A stretch of DNA of 64,000 bases from Alphaproteobacteria bacterium. GTDB lineage: Bacteria > Pseudomonadota > Alphaproteobacteria > Rhodobacterales > Rhodobacteraceae. Positions 18,517-27,316 of this stretch are shown piece after piece. The notes beneath the pieces are model-generated. The model made no database searches. It saw nothing but the letters and a program-made list of their open reading frames with translations, and had not been told where the DNA came from. The number at the start of each line of letters is the position of its first letter. Within the stretch, counting starts at the first letter, position 1. Position numbers and translations under genes: made by a program. Location: positions 1 through 64,000 of the forward strand of contig JAUHVK010000014.1 of assembly GCA_030425145.1 (NCBI GenBank). The letters run 5' to 3'.

Positions 18517-19267
18517 GATTTTCTTGGCCGCGCTGGAGACAGCGGGGCTGGGTTGGCTCGTGCTGACGACCCTTGTGGCCGGGGTGGTCTATGGGTTTTC
18601 CGGGTTTGGAGCGGCCTTGATCTTTATGCCGGTGGCGGTGATCTTCCTGCCTCCGGCGGTGGCCATCGCAGTGTTCTCCGTCTCCGCACTTTCGTCTTTC
18701 GTCACAGTGTATCCGCGCGCAGTGCCCTTGGTTGACCGCAAAGCGGTCACGGTCCTGATCCTGAGCGCGGCTTGCGCCGCCTCGCTTGGACTTTGGGTAC
18801 TCCGGGTCGTCGATGTGACGGCAATCCGCTGGGTCGTGGTGTCGATCTGCGCCGTGACGCTGATCGCCTTGATGGCGGGGTGGCGTTATGCGGTGACGCC
18901 GACGCTCGGCACACGCATCGTCATCGGCTGCGCCACCGGCTTTGTCGGCGGCGTCAGCGGGCTCTTGGGGCCGATCATGGTACTCTTTCAACTCGCCGGG
19001 CGGGATGCCATCGCGACGACCCGTGCGACAACCGTGGTGTTCCTGACCACAACCAGCCTGCTGCTTCTGCCACTGATGTACGTGCAAGGATTGCTGACCC
19101 CGACGGCCGTGATGCTGGGGATCGTGCTGTTGGTGCCGTATGGCGCAGGGTCGCTGCTGGGGCAGGCGCTGTTCACACCGCAGTGGGAGCGGTTCTATCG
19201 CGCTGCGGCTTATGCCATTATTGCAGCGGCGACCCTGATGGGGCTGCCGCTCTGGGACACGCTCTGA
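18509..19267 (+). CDS. TauE/SafE family anion exporter-like membrane protein
   Basis: This 252-residue membrane protein has about eight hydrophobic helices and the two internal repeats of the TauE/SafE family (glycine-rich GVVYGFSGFGAALIFMPVAV near 25-44 and GFVGGVSGLLGPIMVLF near 148-164). Members export sulfite, sulfoacetate or other organic anions; the substrate here is unknown. Its start overlaps the secF stop by 8 bases, and the Mth938-type gene follows within 14 bases, so it sits in the sec-ccm operon by position rather than by obvious function. Confidence 0.88.
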   Translation: MPEIFLAALETAGLGWLVLTTLVAGVVYGFSGFGAALIFMPVAVIFLPPAVAIAVFSVSALSSFVTVYPRAVPLVDRKAVTVLILSAACAASLGLWVLRVVDVTAIRWVVVSICAVTLIALMAGWRYAVTPTLGTRIVIGCATGFVGGVSGLLGPIMVLFQLAGRDAIATTRATTVVFLTTTSLLLLPLMYVQGLLTPTAVMLGIVLLVPYGAGSLLGQALFTPQWERFYRAAAYAIIAAATLMGLPLWDTL

Positions 19268-19281
19268 TCCAAGGAGGCGAC

Positions 19282-19647
19282 ATGCGTTTGAACGAAGTGG
19301 TCTACACCGATGCTGAACCGATCGAAGGCTACGGGCCGGGGTTTTTCCGCATTGGCGGCAAAAAACACGCGGCCCCCGTTCTGACCGGCGCAAGCGGGAC
19401 CAAGGCGTGGGGCGGGTACGAAGACGCCGACACGTTGCTGGCGCTGGCGGGGACGGTTGATGTGCTTTTTGTCGGAACCGGCGATGACATCGCGCATTTG
19501 CCGACAGACTTGCGCAAGCGGTTGGAAGAGGCAGAGATCGGCGTTGAAACCATGAGTTCGCCAGCCGCATGCCGGACATATAACGTGCTTCTCTCCGAAG
19601 GACGCCGTGTCGCGTTGGCCTTGATGCCGGTCACTGCTGGCGCTTGA
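19282..19647 (+). CDS. Mth938-like (NDUFAF3-type) domain protein
   Basis: This 121-residue protein consists of a single Mth938-like domain (formerly DUF498), whose mitochondrial relative NDUFAF3 assists complex I assembly. The core includes VLTGASGTKAWGG and LFVGTGDDIAHLP. The start ATG 19282 has an excellent AAGGAGG site. In Rhodobacteraceae a gene of this family commonly sits between secF and ccmA. A palindrome overlaps its stop codon (19645-19662). Confidence 0.85.
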   Translation: MRLNEVVYTDAEPIEGYGPGFFRIGGKKHAAPVLTGASGTKAWGGYEDADTLLALAGTVDVLFVGTGDDIAHLPTDLRKRLEEAEIGVETMSSPAACRTYNVLLSEGRRVALALMPVTAGA

Positions 19648-19737
19648 TGCGTCGACGCATCAGGGCGTTCCGTTGACAAAACGCGATGCTGTGTCCACGC
19701 GGACGCGATGCGTCGACGCTTTCCGGTGACGGAAAGC
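19645..19737. repeat. double-hairpin intergenic repeat, copy 2
   Basis: It starts with an 18-bp perfect palindrome at 19645-19662 (core GATGCGTCGACGCATC) overlapping the stop codon. A second GATGCGTCGACGC follows at 19708-19719 and runs into an 8-bp hairpin GCTTTCCG/CGGAAAGC with GTGA loop (19718-19737). The TTTCCGGTGACGGAAA module is identical to 12158-12173. It separates the Mth938-type gene from ccmA. Confidence 0.7.
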
Positions 19738-19811
19738 ACGCCCGGCCCGGAAAACGGAAAAGCGACACTTTCTCGCTTTTGCCTGCGCCGGGCTTGGTCT
19801 AAGCCGAACCC

Positions 19812-20426
19812 ATGGTTCTGACTGTACGCGATCTGGCCGTCACCCGAGGCGGCCTTGCCATTCTCGAAGGGGTGTCCTTTGACCTGAATGCGGGCGAAGC
19901 GCTGGTTCTGCGCGGCCCAAACGGCATTGGCAAGACAACCCTTCTGCGCAGCGTCGCGGGGCTACAACCGCCTGAAGGTGGCACCGTCACAGGGGCCGAA
20001 GATCAGATCGCTTATGCCGCGCATTCCGATGGCCTCAAAGCGATGCTGAGCGTCACCGAGAATCTGAAATTCTGGGCCTCGGTTTTTGGCCTGTCCGATA
20101 TTGAACCCGCTTTGATCGCGTTTGACCTGACCGAGTTGCGCAACCGCATGGCGGGAACGCTGTCCGCCGGGCAGAAGCGCCGCCTTGGACTCGCCCGACT
20201 GATGGTTACAGGCCGCCCGATCTGGGTACTGGATGAACCCACCGTGTCACTGGATGCCGCATCGGTAGCGCTTTTTGCCGAGGCTGTGCGCGCGCATCTT
20301 CAACAGGGTGGAAGCGCGCTGATGGCCACCCATATCGATCTCGGCCTTGATGAGGCCCGTGTGCTTGACCTGACACCGTTTAAGGCGGCCCCGCGCACGC
20401 GGCAGATGGACGAGGCTTTCCTGTGA
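19812..20426 (+). CDS. ccmA: heme exporter ATP-binding protein CcmA
   Basis: This 204-residue ABC ATPase of the CcmAB(CD) complex releases holo-CcmE during cytochrome c maturation. Walker A (GPNGIGKTT) is at ~35-43, the signature [14 protein letters not shown] near 117-130 and Walker B (PIWVLDEP) near 135-142. Length is normal. The stop overlaps the ccmB start (4 bases), which signals tight coupling. The gene order ccmA-B-C-D-G equals the helABCDX order known from Rhodobacter. Confidence 0.95.
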   Translation: MVLTVRDLAVTRGGLAILEGVSFDLNAGEALVLRGPNGIGKTTLLRSVAGLQPPEGGTVTGAEDQIAYAAHSDGLKAMLSVTENLKFWASVFGLSDIEPALIAFDLTELRNRMAGTLSAGQKRRLGLARLMVTGRPIWVLDEPTVSLDAASVALFAEAVRAHLQQGGSALMATHIDLGLDEARVLDLTPFKAAPRTRQMDEAFL

Positions 20427-21079
20427 GGGCGCTGCTGCTGCGGGATTTGATGCTGGCGATCCGGGCCGGCGGAGGGTTCGGTCTCGGTCTCGCGTTTTTC
20501 CTCATCGTCACCGTTCTGGTGCCTTTTGGCGTCGGTCCGCAGACCGAACTGCTGTCGCGGATCGCGCCGGGCATCCTCTGGATCGGTGCGCTGCTCGCCT
20601 GCCTCCTGTCGCTCGATCGGATTCTGGCGCTTGATTGGGAGGATGGCTCTCTCGACCTGTTGGCGACTGCACCACTCCCGATGGAAGGAATCGTCACGAT
20701 CAAGGCGCTGGCGCATTGGATCACCACGGGCCTGCCGCTGGTGTTGGCGGCTCCGGTTCTGGGTGTGCTGCTCAGCCTGCCTGTCCCGGCCTATCAATGG
20801 GTGGTGATTAGCCTTGCAGTGGGAACTCCGGCACTCAGCGTGATTGGCACCTTTGGCGCGGCGCTGACAGTTGGGTTGAAGCGTGGCGGCCTCTTGATGT
20901 CACTGCTGGTTCTGCCGCTCTACGTGCCGACTCTCATCTTCGGGGCCGAAGTGGCGCGTCGCGGGGCCGAAGGGCTGACGGTGCAGACACCGCTTCTTCT
21001 TCTGGCCGGAATCAGCTTTGGCGTGATCGCGCTTTTGCCGTTTGCCAGCGCGGCCGTTTTGCGGATCAATCTGCGATAA
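20423..21079 (+). CDS. ccmB: heme exporter membrane protein CcmB
   Basis: This 218-residue protein has six hydrophobic segments and is the membrane partner of CcmA. The start ([20 protein letters not shown]) matches the family's typical N-terminus. GTG 20423 overlaps ccmA by 4 bases. ccmC follows after 59 bases. Confidence 0.94.
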   Translation: MRALLLRDLMLAIRAGGGFGLGLAFFLIVTVLVPFGVGPQTELLSRIAPGILWIGALLACLLSLDRILALDWEDGSLDLLATAPLPMEGIVTIKALAHWITTGLPLVLAAPVLGVLLSLPVPAYQWVVISLAVGTPALSVIGTFGAALTVGLKRGGLLMSLLVLPLYVPTLIFGAEVARRGAEGLTVQTPLLLLAGISFGVIALLPFASAAVLRINLR

Positions 21080-21138
21080 CACGTCCCATGCGGTTTTTTG
21101 AATTGAAGGCGGCTGCAAAACCGCCTACCTGACAAGCC

Positions 21139-21867
21139 ATGTCTTTGTGGGAATACGCAAATCCGGTCAAATTCATCCGCACCACCGACAAGGTGTTGCC
21201 GTGGGTATGGACATTGGCTGGTCTCTGTCTGGTCACCGGCCTTGTCTGGGGCTTTTTCTTTACACCCAATGACTTCCGTCAGGGATCGACGGTCAAGATC
21301 ATCTATATCCACGTGCCTTCGGCACTGATGGCGATCAACGCCTGGCTGATGATGCTGGTGGCCTCACTGATCTGGATCGTGCGTCGGCATCATGTGTCCG
21401 CACTGGCGGCACGCGCCGCAGCGCCCGTTGGAGCCGTGATGACGGTGATTGCGCTGGCCACAGGTGCCTTCTGGGGCCAACCGATGTGGGGGACATGGTG
21501 GGCCTGGGATCCACGCCTGACCTCGTTCCTGATCCTGTTCCTGTTCTACTTGGGCTACATGGCCCTGTGGGAAGCGATCGAGAATGACGACACGGCTGCT
21601 GACCTGACGTCGATCCTGTGTCTGGTGGGGTCGGTCTTTGCGATCCTCAGCCGCTACGCGGTGAATTTCTGGAATCAGGGTCTGCATCAGGGCGCGACGC
21701 TCAGCCTCGACAAGGAAGAGAATATCTCGGACGTGTTCTGGTTCCCGCTTCTGGTGTGCATGGCGGGCTTCGTGCTTTTGTTCATCGCGTTGGTCTTCCT
21801 GCGCACCCAGACCGAAATCCGGGCGCGGCGCACGCGGGCGCTTCTGGCACGGGAAGGGCAGGCATGA
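21139..21867 (+). CDS. ccmC: heme exporter protein CcmC
   Basis: This 242-residue six-helix membrane protein loads heme on to CcmE. The tryptophan-rich periplasmic motif MWGTWWAWDPRLTSFLILFL around residues 115-134 is the heme-handling WWD domain. It shares the last 4 bases with ccmD. Confidence 0.96.
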   Translation: MSLWEYANPVKFIRTTDKVLPWVWTLAGLCLVTGLVWGFFFTPNDFRQGSTVKIIYIHVPSALMAINAWLMMLVASLIWIVRRHHVSALAARAAAPVGAVMTVIALATGAFWGQPMWGTWWAWDPRLTSFLILFLFYLGYMALWEAIENDDTAADLTSILCLVGSVFAILSRYAVNFWNQGLHQGATLSLDKEENISDVFWFPLLVCMAGFVLLFIALVFLRTQTEIRARRTRALLAREGQA

Positions 21868-22016
21868 TCCCCGATCTTGGCAAATACGCCTTTGCGGTCC
21901 TCAGCTCCTACGGCGTGACCATCGTTCTGTTGGTCGTAATCGTGCTGGCCAGTCTGCGCCGCGCCCGCAAGGTGCGGGTTGCTTTGGACGAGATCGAAAA
22001 CCGGCGGGGCGACTGA
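21864..22016 (+). CDS. ccmD: heme exporter protein CcmD
   Basis: A 50-residue protein with one membrane helix (about 9-30) and a short basic then acidic cytoplasmic tail (RRARKVRVALDEIENRRGD). CcmD helps release holo-CcmE from CcmABC. The start ATG overlaps the ccmC stop (ATGA) and the stop overlaps the next start (TGATG), which places it exactly where ccmD lies in related genomes. Confidence 0.9.
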   Translation: MIPDLGKYAFAVLSSYGVTIVLLVVIVLASLRRARKVRVALDEIENRRGD

Positions 22017-22555
22017 TGGCAAAGATCTCGCCGCTGATGATCCTGCCGCCAGTGATTTTCGGCGCATTTGCCGTTCTGGCCTATGTCGGAATGTTCCGCG
22101 AAGACCCGCAGGGCCTGCCGTCAACCCGCGTTGGGCAGCCAGCTCCTCCGATCACCGAGGTCCCGCTGACAGGCTATGCCGCGTTCGAGCCTGAGATGCT
22201 CACATCGGGTGAAGTGACCCTCGTGAATTTCTGGGCCAGCTGGTGCCCGCCGTGCCGGGTGGAACACCCAAAGCTGCTGGAGATGCAGTCCGAGGGCATG
22301 AAGATTGTCGGCGTGAACATCCGCGATCAGGAAGCAAATGCCAGCAAGTACCTCGAGGAAGACGGCAACCCCTTTGTCGCCGTGCCGTTCGATCCAGCCG
22401 GGCGCACGTCGATTGACTGGGGTGTAACTGCACCGCCAGAGACATTCATCGTGGATGGGGATGGGGTTGTGCTGTTTCGTTTTGCCGGGCCGCTTGTCGG
22501 CTCAGACTATGAACAGCGGTTCGTACCAGCGCTGGAAAAAGCGCTAGTCGATTAA
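22016..22555 (+). CDS. ccmG: thiol:disulfide interchange protein CcmG (DsbE)
   Basis: This 179-residue periplasmic thioredoxin-like protein keeps apocytochrome c cysteines reduced. An N-terminal membrane anchor (5-24) is followed by a thioredoxin domain with the active site WCPPC (Cys77, Cys80) in NFWASWCPPCRVEHP and the cis-Pro region TAPPETF near 140. It ends the sec-ccm gene run; no ccmE, ccmF or ccmH is in the window, as they are usually encoded elsewhere in this family. Confidence 0.95.
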   Translation: MAKISPLMILPPVIFGAFAVLAYVGMFREDPQGLPSTRVGQPAPPITEVPLTGYAAFEPEMLTSGEVTLVNFWASWCPPCRVEHPKLLEMQSEGMKIVGVNIRDQEANASKYLEEDGNPFVAVPFDPAGRTSIDWGVTAPPETFIVDGDGVVLFRFAGPLVGSDYEQRFVPALEKALVD

Positions 22556-22556
22556 G

Positions 22557-22658
22557 TCACGGGAAAATGGAAGGACCTGCGTCCGGAATACCTGCAAACA
22601 CGCTTGCGCCTGCGATCAGCAGCAGCGCGGCGGTTTGAATAATTGTCAGAATCTTCAT
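22557..22658 (-). CDS. possible 33-residue membrane or secreted peptide
   Basis: The frame encodes MKILTIIQTAALLLIAGASV followed by FAGIPDAGPSIFP, a hydrophobic helix with the look of a signal peptide and a tiny Pro/Gly-rich tail. It begins 1 base after ccmG on the other strand. The ribosome site is weak (GAGTAAGAACG). It could be a small membrane peptide or a chance frame; the clean signal-like composition is the only support. Confidence 0.35.
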   Translation of the reverse strand: MKILTIIQTAALLLIAGASVFAGIPDAGPSIFP

Positions 22659-22982
22659 CGTTCTTACTCGTGGTGTGATGTGCCTGTGTCCCCGATAAGT
22701 GGGACAGAATTGTGGAATGTGTAGGGTCCAAGCTGTCACATGCGACAACTTGAACCGATTTATGAATATCTTTTTCATTTTTGTGCGGATTTTTGCCGTT
22801 CATGTCTGAAAAACAGTCAGTGTGCATCTTGATTGGATAGTCTCTCCGTCCTCAAGCGGTCGTGTGTACGGCACGGAACGGGAATAGCCGGCTCTGCATT
22901 TTCTCTTGGTCGGTTGGAGAGCGCGACGTATCGTGGCCCATACTATTGATTTGTTTGTTCAATTATTTTTTGGAGTGTTTTT
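22659..22982. other. gene-free AT-rich spacer
   Basis: No coding frame, RNA gene or repeat is recognisable here. The base composition drops relative to the ccm block, and the stretch ends with a T-rich run and TTGGAG directly before the orphan gene at 22983. A promoter for that gene must lie in this stretch but I cannot place it. Confidence 0.4.
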
Positions 22983-23525
22983 ATGTACCGATTGCCAAGG
23001 CCCAATATGGCCGTCAACGATCCTCGCGTCAGTGATGGCACACGCTCCCGCAGGTTCCAGATGTGGAACACATGGGATATCGCGACAACGGAGTCTCCGG
23101 AACACATCGTTGAATGGATCGGAGAAGTCGCTCGAAGTGCACGTGGCGGGCGGCTCAAGAACCTTGTGCTAAGCTGCCATGGGACCGCCGGTCGTCTGGA
23201 GCTCGGGCAGGGGTTCTCATCTGAAAACGCGTATCTGTTCAATCAATTGAACGGTCTGGTTCAAAAAATTTGGTTGCCGGATTGTTTGGTGGCAAAAGGC
23301 CACACAGGTCAGGTTTTCTGTGCTGCCATTGCAATCGGTATCGGCGGCTATGTGGTGGCTCCGACCGAAAAACAATGCGATCGCGCCAGCGATGTCCCCT
23401 ATGACATGATGACCAGCTTCGAGGGAGAAATCCTGTGCTTTGGACCTGATGGAGAGATCAGTTGGCGGGGCAAAAACCCATCCTTGCAGGTCGAAGGTGG
23501 TGCTTGCATTCCGGTTCCGGACTGA
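22983..23525 (+). CDS. orphan protein with His/Cys pair suggestive of a clan CD (caspase-like) fold
   Basis: This 180-residue soluble protein has no signal peptide and matches no family I can name with confidence. Two predicted core strands end in LVLSCHGTAG (His66-Gly67) and KIWLPDC (Cys101), and a third reads GGYVVAPT. A strand plus His-Gly, about 35 residues, then a strand plus Cys, is the layout of clan CD cysteine peptidases (caspase, gingipain, CHAT) and related DUF4347-type domains. The RLELG following the His-Gly also recalls DUF4347. No partner gene or substrate is visible. It starts at ATG 22983 behind TTGGAG and ends at a strong terminator, so it is monocistronic. Lower GC suggests transfer. 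Confidence 0.6.
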   Translation: MYRLPRPNMAVNDPRVSDGTRSRRFQMWNTWDIATTESPEHIVEWIGEVARSARGGRLKNLVLSCHGTAGRLELGQGFSSENAYLFNQLNGLVQKIWLPDCLVAKGHTGQVFCAAIAIGIGGYVVAPTEKQCDRASDVPYDMMTSFEGEILCFGPDGEISWRGKNPSLQVEGGACIPVPD

Positions 23526-23550
23526 AGGACTGAAACTCAGCGATTTAACG

Positions 23551-23585
23551 AAAACGGCGCGCCATTGGCGCGCCGTTTTGTTTTT
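23551..23585. terminator. bidirectional rho-independent terminator
   Basis: AAAACGGCGCGCC (23551-23563) pairs with GGCGCGCCGTTTT (23567-23579) around a 3-base loop, followed by GTTTTT; the A-run at the left provides a T-run on the other strand. It separates the convergent orphan gene and acnA. Confidence 0.92.
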
Positions 23586-23612
23586 CCTGTAGGTTGCCGA
23601 AAGGGCGAGGCC

Positions 23613-26402
23613 TTATTCAGCAGCAACCGTATCACGGCTGGCAAGATCGCGCAGAACGTAGTGCAGAACGCCACCATGTTCGATGTATTCGATCTCGATA
23701 GCGGTATCGATCCGGCACTTGAGCGTGATCGTCTTCTCGGTTCCGTCGGCGTAGGTGATGGTGCAGGGCACCTCGGCCAGCGGCGTGATGGTGTCGAGGC
23801 CGTGGATCGACACGGTTTCATCACCCTTGAGACCCAGCGACTTGCGGGTGTCCCCACCGGTGAACTCGAACGGGATCACACCCATGCCAACCAGGTTGGA
23901 GCGGTGAATACGCTCAAAGGTTTCTGCGACCACGGCTTTGACGCCCAGCAGCGCTGTGCCCTTTGCCGCCCAGTCACGGCTGGAACCTGCGCCGTACTGT
24001 TCGCCGCCAAAGATCACCAGCGGTGTGCCGGCTTCCTGATAGGCCATAGCTGCGTCGAAGATCGACGTCTGCTGACCATCGGGGCCTTTGGTGTAGCCGC
24101 CTTCGACGCCGTCCAGCATCTCGTTCTTGATGCGGATGTTTGCAAAGGTGCCGCGCATCATGATCTCGTGGTTACCGCGACGCGAACCGTAGGAGTTGAA
24201 CTCCCGCACCGGAACCTGACGTTCGATCAGGTACTGGCCTGCCGGGGTGGTCTCTTTGAACGAACCAGCCGGGCTGATGTGGTCGGTGGTGATCATGTCG
24301 CCGAGCAGAGCCAGAACCTTGGCGCCTTCGATGTTCTCGATCTTCTTGGTCGCCATGGTGATGCCCTGGAAGTAGGGCGGGTTCTGGACGTATGTCGAGG
24401 TCGGCGGCCAGTCATAGGTCTTGGCGTCGGTGGTTTTCACACCCTGCCACTTCTCATCGCCTTTGAACACGTCAGCATACTTCGACTGGAACGCTTCGCG
24501 GGTAACAGTCTGTTCGACTAGATCGGCAACTTCTTTGGACGTCGGCCAGATATCCTTGAGATAGACATCATTGCCGTCTTTGTCCTTGCCAAGCGGATCG
24601 TTCGCGATGTCCACGTTCATGTCGCCGACAAGCGCATAGGCCACCACGAGGGGCGGGGACGCGAGGTAGTTGGCGCGCACGTCCGGGGAAATCCGGCCTT
24701 CGAAGTTGCGGTTGCCGGAGAGGACTGCGGTTGCGATCAGATCATTGTCGTTGATGCACTTGCTGATCTCTTCGGCCAGCGGGCCGGAGTTGCCGATACA
24801 GGTTGTGCAGCCATAGCCGACCAAGTTGAAGCCCACCGCGTCAAGATCTTCCTGCAGGTTGGCCGCTTCCAGATAGGCCGACACGACCTGCGATCCCGGT
24901 GCGAGCGATGTCTTGACCCACGGTTTGCGGTTCAGACCCAGCGCGCGCGCTTTGCGGGCCACGAGACCGGCACCGATCATCACGTACGGGTTCGAGGTGT
25001 TGGTGCAGGAGGTGATCGACGCGATCACAACCGAGCCGTCATGCAGCTGATAGTTGCCATCGGCAGACTGCACATAGCCGCGATTGTGGTGGCCTTCGTC
25101 GCCCGGAATCTCGGTCGGTTCCGGCGCGCCGCCTTCACCTTCCCAACGGATTTCTTCTTTTGGGCTGGCGTCCTTGCCTGCGCGGATGCCCTTGACGTAT
25201 TCGCCGAAGGCTTTGCCGGCCTTGTCGAGCGCAATGTAATCTTGCGGGCGCTTCGGACCGGAGATCGCCGGAACGATGGTGCCCATGTCGAGGCTGAGCG
25301 TGTCGGTGTAGACCGGCGCGTAATCCGCACCACGCCAGAAGCCGTTTTCCTTGGCATAGGCTTCGACCAATGCCACACGGTCTTCGTCACGACCGGTATT
25401 GCGCAGGTAACGCAGCGTTTCGTCATCGATCGGGAAGAAGCCACATGTAGCACCGTATTCCGGTGCCATGTTGGCGATGGTTGCGCGGTCAGCCAGCGGC
25501 AGATGGTCGAGGCCAGCACCGTAGAATTCCACGAACTTACCAACCACGCCCTTGGCGCGCAGCATTTCCACGACCTTCAGAACGAGGTCGGTGCCGGTAG
25601 TGCCTTCCACCATCTCACCAGTGAGCTCAAAGCCGATCACTTCGGGGATGAGCATGGAGATCGGCTGACCCAGCATCGCGGCCTCGGCCTCGATCCCGCC
25701 AACACCCCAGCCAAGAACGGCCGCGCCGTTGACCATGGTGGTGTGGCTGTCGGTGCCGACCAGCGTGTCGGGGTAGGCAACCTGTGCGCCGTTCTGGTCC
25801 GCGTCGGTCCAGACGGTCTGTGCGAGGTATTCGAGGTTCACCTGGTGGCAGATCCCGGTGCCCGGCGGAACCACGCGGAAGTTGTTGAACGCGTTCTGGC
25901 CCCACTTGAGGAAGGTATAGCGCTCCATGTTGCGCTCATACTCGCGGTCCACGTTCATCTGGAACGCGCGCGGGTTGCCGAATTCGTCGATCATGACCGA
26001 GTGGTCGATGACCAGATCAACCGGGTTCAGCGGGTTGATCTTTTCCGGGTCGCCACCCAGCGCCACGATGCCGTCACGCATTGCGGCAAGGTCCACAACG
26101 GCGGGAACGCCGGTGAAGTCCTGCATCAGAACGCGTGCCGGACGGTAAGCGATCTCACGCGGGTTCTGGCCGCCATTTTCGCCCCATGTGCCGAACGCCT
26201 TGATGTCGTCGACGCTGACGGTCTTGCCGTCTTCGAAGCGCAGCATGTTTTCAAGCACCACCTTCAGACAGGCGGGCAGGTTGGAAAATGTCCCAAGCCC
26301 GGCGGCTTCGGCCGCGGGGATCGAGTAGTAGGCGATGGACTGACCATTGACCGTAAGGGTCTTACGAGTCTTGGCTGTATCCTGACCAACGATGATGGGC
26401 AT
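23613..26402 (-). CDS. acnA: aconitate hydratase AcnA
   Basis: This 929-residue [4Fe-4S] enzyme interconverts citrate and isocitrate in the TCA cycle. Cluster-binding cysteines lie in ASITSCTNTSNP and GCTTCIGNSGPL; the C-terminal swivel domain includes GEQYGAGSSRDWAAKGT. Size and order fit the AcnA/IRP1 branch. The start is ATG 26402 (MPIIVGQDTAKTRKTL), which has GAGGAG 7 bases upstream; an in-frame start at 26471 adds residues not seen in the family. It is transcribed alone, divergent from the DUF1223 gene. Confidence 0.97.
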   Translation of the reverse strand: MPIIVGQDTAKTRKTLTVNGQSIAYYSIPAAEAAGLGTFSNLPACLKVVLENMLRFEDGKTVSVDDIKAFGTWGENGGQNPREIAYRPARVLMQDFTGVPAVVDLAAMRDGIVALGGDPEKINPLNPVDLVIDHSVMIDEFGNPRAFQMNVDREYERNMERYTFLKWGQNAFNNFRVVPPGTGICHQVNLEYLAQTVWTDADQNGAQVAYPDTLVGTDSHTTMVNGAAVLGWGVGGIEAEAAMLGQPISMLIPEVIGFELTGEMVEGTTGTDLVLKVVEMLRAKGVVGKFVEFYGAGLDHLPLADRATIANMAPEYGATCGFFPIDDETLRYLRNTGRDEDRVALVEAYAKENGFWRGADYAPVYTDTLSLDMGTIVPAISGPKRPQDYIALDKAGKAFGEYVKGIRAGKDASPKEEIRWEGEGGAPEPTEIPGDEGHHNRGYVQSADGNYQLHDGSVVIASITSCTNTSNPYVMIGAGLVARKARALGLNRKPWVKTSLAPGSQVVSAYLEAANLQEDLDAVGFNLVGYGCTTCIGNSGPLAEEISKCINDNDLIATAVLSGNRNFEGRISPDVRANYLASPPLVVAYALVGDMNVDIANDPLGKDKDGNDVYLKDIWPTSKEVADLVEQTVTREAFQSKYADVFKGDEKWQGVKTTDAKTYDWPPTSTYVQNPPYFQGITMATKKIENIEGAKVLALLGDMITTDHISPAGSFKETTPAGQYLIERQVPVREFNSYGSRRGNHEIMMRGTFANIRIKNEMLDGVEGGYTKGPDGQQTSIFDAAMAYQEAGTPLVIFGGEQYGAGSSRDWAAKGTALLGVKAVVAETFERIHRSNLVGMGVIPFEFTGGDTRKSLGLKGDETVSIHGLDTITPLAEVPCTITYADGTEKTITLKCRIDTAIEIEYIEHGGVLHYVLRDLASRDTVAAE

Positions 26403-26617
26403 GACATGGCTCCTCAAAAGGGGGAAAGGGTCTTTGAGCTGCTCTTTGCCCGATGCCACGGAGTCGATCAAGGGGGGTGCGACACTTTTGGTATACTATT
26501 GCACACAATTCTCTTGTGATGCCCGCCTCGCGGTCTATCGCAAAACCTTGATTGGTTATTTCAGTCGGGTATGGCTAAGTGTTTCGGGCAGAGAAACCGG
26601 GACAGGATAGCGCAGGA

Positions 26618-27316
26618 ATGAACAGGCTTTTGGCATGTGTGGCAGCACTGGTGCTGGGCGTAAACGCAACCGTCGCAATGGCGGATGACACGCCCGTGGT
26701 GGTCGAGCTGTTCACCTCGCAGGGCTGTTCCTCCTGTCCTCCGGCAGATGAAATGCTGGCGCGACTTGGAGAGCGTGACAACATCATCGCGCTCGGTCTG
26801 CATGTCGATTACTGGGATTACATCGGCTGGAAGGACAAGTTTGCCCATGCCGCATTCACAAAACGGCAGAAGGGCTACGCACGGTCCTTCGGCAACCGCG
26901 CGATCTATACGCCGCAGATGGTGGTCAATGGGGTCAAGGATGTAGTGGGGAACCGTCCGATGGATGTCACCGATCTGGTGCAGGCGCATGTGGAAAAAGG
27001 GCTCGCTGTTCCGCTGACGCTCCGCCGCTCGGGTGACAGTCTCAGCATCTCTGCACCGCCAACGTCCGGCTTGGCGGACGCAGACGTGATACTTGTGCGC
27101 TATACTCCGGCAGAGACGGTGAGCATTCCGCGCGGCGAGAACGCGGGCAAGAAGCTCACCTACACCCATGTCGTGACCGAGTGGTCCGACGTCGGCGACT
27201 GGAATGGCAAGGCACCACTTGCGGCGTCCGTTCCAGTCACGGGCGGCGCGCCGATTGTCGTTCTGGTTCAGAAAAAGGGTTACGGCCCGATTTTCGCCGC
27301 CGCGCGCTTGCGCTGA
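26618..27316 (+). CDS. DUF1223 thioredoxin-like periplasmic protein
   Basis: This 232-residue protein has a signal peptide (MNRLLACVAALVLGVNATVA) and the DUF1223 signature ELFTSQGCSSCPPAD with Cys37 and Cys40 as a CSSC redox pair, followed by HVDYWDYIGWKDKF. Family members look like secreted thioredoxin-fold proteins of unknown substrate. ATG 26618 begins the signal peptide; a GTG at 26579 would add 13 residues before it. The 3' end overlaps the convergent acyltransferase gene by 37 bases. Confidence 0.87.
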   Translation: MNRLLACVAALVLGVNATVAMADDTPVVVELFTSQGCSSCPPADEMLARLGERDNIIALGLHVDYWDYIGWKDKFAHAAFTKRQKGYARSFGNRAIYTPQMVVNGVKDVVGNRPMDVTDLVQAHVEKGLAVPLTLRRSGDSLSISAPPTSGLADADVILVRYTPAETVSIPRGENAGKKLTYTHVVTEWSDVGDWNGKAPLAASVPVTGGAPIVVLVQKKGYGPIFAAARLR

